Assembly (NCBI GenBank): GCA_003339415.1
Contig: PDHQ01000003.1
Span: 186,001 to 250,000, forward strand
From: Ophiocordyceps camponoti-saundersi (nom. inval.)
Taxonomy: Eukaryota; Ascomycota; Sordariomycetes; Hypocreales; Ophiocordycipitaceae
Reading direction: 5' to 3'
Length of the DNA: 64,000 bases
The translations under genes and the position numbers were made by a program. Below the pieces are notes generated by a model that was given only the letters and a program-made list of their open reading frames with translations, was not told the DNA's origin and did not search any database. Shown in pieces: positions 59,979 through 64,000 of this stretch. Position 1 is the first letter of the stretch, and the number at the start of each line of letters is the position of its first letter.

Positions 59979-62139
59979 GGTTATAAGCGCCTTCTAATAA
60001 GCTTCCGCTACGCTAAAGTTTACGATACCTTTATTTTCTTACTTTTAAGCTTATTTAATTAATTCGGAATACTATAATATAACGGAAAATTCTATACGTA
60101 AAATAAAAACGAAGAAAATTATTTTATACTAATTTTAATAGCGAAAAATTTAACTAGCTTTCTCAATCTAAAAATATAATATAAAATAATAAGAAAAAAC
60201 GTAAAATATAATAAATAAGAATAGATAACTATATCTTCGTCTTTTAATAATATAAAGCTTAAGGGCGCTATAAGCTATATTAAGTAATATAGATTTCTTA
60301 TAATAATAGCCCGAATTAATAAGGTAAAACTATTTATTTTTAATAATAAGGTTCTAACTTAACTTATCGATAAAAATAAAGCTATTAAATATAATAATAA
60401 AATAAAAATTATTATAGGAATTATCTTATAGTTTTTTTCCGGTAAAGCTATTAATAATATTACCCGGCTTAGTTAGGATAAAAATATTATAATATATAAT
60501 ATTTATTTCTTAGCTAAAAAATAAGCTAAAATATTAATAAAAATATAATTTCGATATATTTTTTAATATTAATATTAGCTTAAGCTAAAAGATAATATAA
60601 TTAAAAGTTAGAGAGCTTTTAAGAAAAACCTTTAAAGCTTTTAAAACTAAATTATTATAGATAAAGATATAGGGGCTAATTTTAAAGAGATATTATATAT
60701 TTACGCTTAGAAAGCTATTAATATTATTTAAACCTTATACCTTATTATCGCTAAGAAATAAGATTATAATATAAATAGCTTTTCTAAGTTATCTTTTAAT
60801 AATATTAATATATATATTTTATTACGAATTACTAACTTTAAAATAACTTAAGACTTATTAAGCGGAAAGGTACTTTCCGTAATATAGAATTAACCTTAAA
60901 AAAAGAAGCCGGAGAATAAGGGTAATAGTAATAATAATAATAATAATAAGCCGAAGCTATTATTATTAACGGAGATATATATTATACTTTATATACTAAA
61001 GCGTATAAATATAATAAATAAGATTATAACTCTTTTTTATTATAGCTATAATATTTATCTAAAAGGTTATATTTACTTAAAGGAGTAATATTAAGTTCTC
61101 TACTCTAAGCTCTAGCCGCTACCTATTTCTAGGTAATATAGGAATAGTAACGTAAGTTCCGTAAGTAGTAGCGCGGATATAATATTAGTAGGGAAAAATA
61201 CTATAGCTTATATTATTAATATTACCCTTAAAAGTTATAATAGCTTTATTTTATAGAATATTATAGTTATTAATATTAGCTATATTTTATATTTTTTTAA
61301 TAATAAGGGATAGTTTAATTAATATAAAGAATTTAATAGCTCTCGTTATCTTATAATATTAAATAGTAAGCTTTTATTTTATTATAGCTAAGGTATTATT
61401 ATAATTAACGCTTCTAATAGCTATTTAATTATATTTAAAAAGGTATTTTATAATATAAATATCCTAGTTAATCTTATCTCCGCTAATTAGCTTAATCGTA
61501 AGGAAATCTATATTAATAGCGAAAATATATGCTTTTAATAATAAAGATATACTATCTATTACCTCTCTTAGATAGGAGGCGTAGCTAATATTACGGGCGC
61601 TAAAGCTTAGAAGCCTCTTATAATAGCTACCTTACTTATTATAGAATAGGAAGTTAACTTCGCTATAATATATCGCCGCCTTAGGTATACGGGTAAAGAT
61701 AAGATTCTTAAAGCTTACTATAAATCTAGCTTTATAATTAATAAGAAAAGTATTTTTAAGTTATTTTACTACTACGTATACTAACTTAAAAAAGTAATTA
61801 TCGTAATTAGTTAAGATCTTACTATTTTACTTATAAGTTTCTTATAATATATTTTCTAAGATTTTATCTAATATTCTCTAATAGCTTATAAAAGTTATCG
61901 GTATACGCTTTATAAAATCGATACTTATACTAACTATTATTAGGTTCTTTTTATAAAAACCCGTAATAAAGCTTTTAAATAGCTTAAAGCGTAGAAACGT
62001 AGTATTAACGCTACTACCGGCGGCTACCGCGTTTAAGTTATAAGATTCGATAATACTTTTAAATTTACGTAATAGAAAATTAAAAATTAAGCTATAAATA
62101 AAGGCTTTATTTTACGCACTTATACCCCTTATACCTTAG

Positions 62140-62570
62140 CTTAAAACGGCTAAGCCGAACGCGCTAAGCGTATTTTAATAAATACCGCGAGGGCTATATA
62201 TATTAAAACGAAGCTGCCTGAGAAATTATAGCTATTTTTTATCGATACTAGCGCTTACGTATAAAATTTACTTTTATTAATAGCTAACCTAAAAAATTAA
62301 AGCCTTATTAAGATAATAATAGCTACGATCTATATACTTTATAAATATTCGATTAAATACGTATAATTATAGGGTTATAAGGTATATATTATTATCCCTC
62401 CTTAATATAAGATTTAAAGCGCTAAAATAGCCCCTTAAGCTAAGGAAGGTCGCCTTATTAATATAGAAGGCCTTTACGGGCATATTTATAAGATCTATCT
62501 ACTTAACGAAAATAAGATTATTAAGGCTTAAGATATTAGATTTTATAATCTAGCTAATCTAAACCTTAAT
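62140..62570 (+). pseudogene. Copia integrase remnant
   Basis: The frame gives NG*AERAKRILINTARA, then LPEKL*LFFIDTSAYV*N and, further on, EGRLINIEGLYGHIYKIYLLNENK, with stops replacing Gln/Trp codons. The catalytic-type Glu codon (GAA, 62156-62158) is still present. The protease-side remnant lies upstream near 61250-61290. Confidence 0.75.
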
Positions 62571-63399
62571 TAAATAATTAAATATATTGCTAAACTTAAG
62601 ATTAAAGAAAATTAGGAAGAATAACTTAATAAAGATAAATTCTTTAAATTCGGACTTAATAAAATTAATAATAACGATAAAAATCACGATTATCCCGATA
62701 ATTAGGGCTTTAATAAGCCTGCCGGAGGCTAGGATATAAATAACGTATTTAATTTAGGTAATAAAACCGCAGGCCCTTTTTAATTTAAAAAACTAACTAC
62801 GCCTTTAAATATAATATAATTCCTTACGCTTAATTAGACGCCCGGCGCCCGATTTAATAATTTAGCTAATAAAGAAGCTCCTCCGTAAGCTAAGCTAAAA
62901 AATAAGGCTACGATACTTATAACTAATCGAAAAACCTAATTAGTAATAGTAGCTATAGCTAATTTTACTACTAACGCTATTTTCCGTAATATCGATAAAG
63001 AAAAGGTAAAGATTCCTAACTTTATCTTTCCGATTAACGCTATATTTAATATTTTAATACTATTAACGCCTAAAAGCTAGTAAGATATTCGTAAGTAACC
63101 TAATTATCTCTCCTACTAGCGCTTAGTAATAAATACGGAAATTAAAGCTTTATATAATTAATAAACTTAGAATCTTATTAATTAACTTATCGGTAAATAA
63201 GTCTTACTTAGTAAATAAATATTTATAATAAAAACGCCTAAGAATAAAGCTATAATTACTAAAGTATACTAATATATAAAAGGGGATAAAGAAAAGGCCT
63301 TATACTCTATTAAGGACCTCTACGCTATTATTATATACCTTTCTTCCGTTTAAGTATTCTTATTAATTATAGCCTCCTAAGATTTTAAATAATAATAAT

Positions 63400-64000
63400 T
63401 TAATATTATTAATACGTTCGTAAACGCCCCTTATTAAAAGGAATTTTTCGTTAATTAGCTATATCTCTTCGAAGATAATATAAATCGAGTATATAAGCTT
63501 AATTAAGCTTTATACGGCCTTAAGTTATCTCCTATAATATAGTTTATATATATTAGTAAGGCCCTTAAGCGCCGTAGATAATAATAACTTAATTTTAAAT
63601 TTTATATCTATACTTATCTTAAAGGCTTTATTATACTTTTTTATATTAACGATATTATTATTATAGCGCTAATAGTAGCCCTTATCGATAAAAGTAAGGG
63701 TATTTTAAAGGAATTATAAGATCTATATAACTTAGGCGAACTTATTACCTTTTTAAGCTTATAATTTTATAGGAACTATATTACGTATATAATCTATATA
63801 TATTAAGAGAAATATATTACTAAAATACTCGAATTATTTAATAAAAGCGTTACGAACGCTATATAAACGCCTTAGCCGCCTAAAGTTAAAATACCTACTA
63901 ATTAAAAAATATAGCCGCTTACGATATCTTAAAAAAAATAGCTAAAAAAAATAGGTAATATAAATTATCTCTCTAATAGTATAAGGCCTAACTTAGCTTT
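63400..64000 (+). pseudogene. Copia reverse transcriptase remnant, running off the window
   Basis: The plus-strand frame carries VNAPY, RVYKLN*ALYGLK, LKGFIILFYINDIIIIA and LGELITFLSL in the copia RT order. The second half of the YVDD box survives as ND. At least eight in-frame TAA/TAG codons are seen. The remnant continues past the window edge with SIRPNLA. Confidence 0.82.

Larger units (their letters stand above)
59979..64000 (+). mobile_element. RIP-degraded Ty1/copia retrotransposon (truncated by window end)
   Basis: From about 59.95 kb composition changes abruptly to extreme AT-richness with CpA and TpG almost absent, while CpG remains. This is the pattern of CpA-to-TpA repeat-induced point mutation on both strands. 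Reading through the stops on the plus strand shows the copia order protease, integrase, reverse transcriptase: an AAT-ATT-AGC triplet set at 61272-61280 where D-T-G would be, NG*AERA near 62144-62164, RVYKLN*ALYGLK near 63486-63524 and YIND at 63642-63653 where YVDD would be. Stops fall mostly at TAA/TAG in places where Gln codons are expected. The element is dead and its 3' end lies beyond the window. Confidence 0.88.

Overview
The window is nuclear DNA of a filamentous ascomycete, most likely a Sordariomycete and possibly Hypocreales. Genes are closely spaced and interrupted by many short (about 50-110 nt) GT-AG introns with CTGAC/CTAAC-like branch sites. Products are typical of fungi (HDA2/3 chromodomain protein, Cyk3, Fes1, COX6, FLX1-type carrier). 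Intergenic DNA is rich in TACC/TACA tetranucleotide repeats, and the right end is an AT-saturated transposon of the kind left by repeat-induced point mutation (RIP). The organism call is inference; no species marker was tested.

Layout. 0-32.4 kb is a dense housekeeping block: F-box protein (-), very-long-chain fatty acid elongase (-), COX6 (+), chromodomain/HDA2-3 protein (-), RAI1 decapping enzyme (+), GCK-III kinase (-), CYK3 (+), MAU2/SCC4 cohesin loader (+), SF3B4/HSH49 splicing factor (-), a tiny TOM7 (+) and an FLX1-like mitochondrial carrier (+). 32.4-41.8 kb holds no gene I can support. It is full of microsatellites, homopolymers and a recurrent TCCGTA/TACGGA motif, and it lies upstream of a four-finger C2H2 transcription factor (41.8-43.7 kb). 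A second sparse stretch (43.7-47.2 kb) follows.

47.2-59.3 kb is dense again: URM1 (-) and ELP2 (+) as a divergent pair, a short-chain dehydrogenase (+), a serine palmitoyltransferase small-subunit-like protein (-), a GGQ release-factor-like mitochondrial protein (+), actin (-), FES1 (+) and mitochondrial ribosomal protein uL5m (-). From about 59.95 kb to the window edge lies a degenerate Ty1/copia retrotransposon, plus strand, in which CpA/TpG dinucleotides are almost gone; protease, integrase and reverse-transcriptase traces can be read through the stops.

Functional links. URM1 and ELP2 share a 232-bp intergenic region, and both act in making the mcm5s2U wobble base of tRNA. COX6, TOM7, the FLX1-like carrier, the GGQ protein and uL5m are mitochondrial, but they are scattered and I see no cluster. 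No secondary-metabolite cluster, tRNA, rRNA or CRISPR-like array was recognised. Several small genes (TOM7, URM1, the SPT small subunit) had to be assembled from short exons. Splice sites throughout are read by eye from frame continuity and family similarity, not from transcripts.
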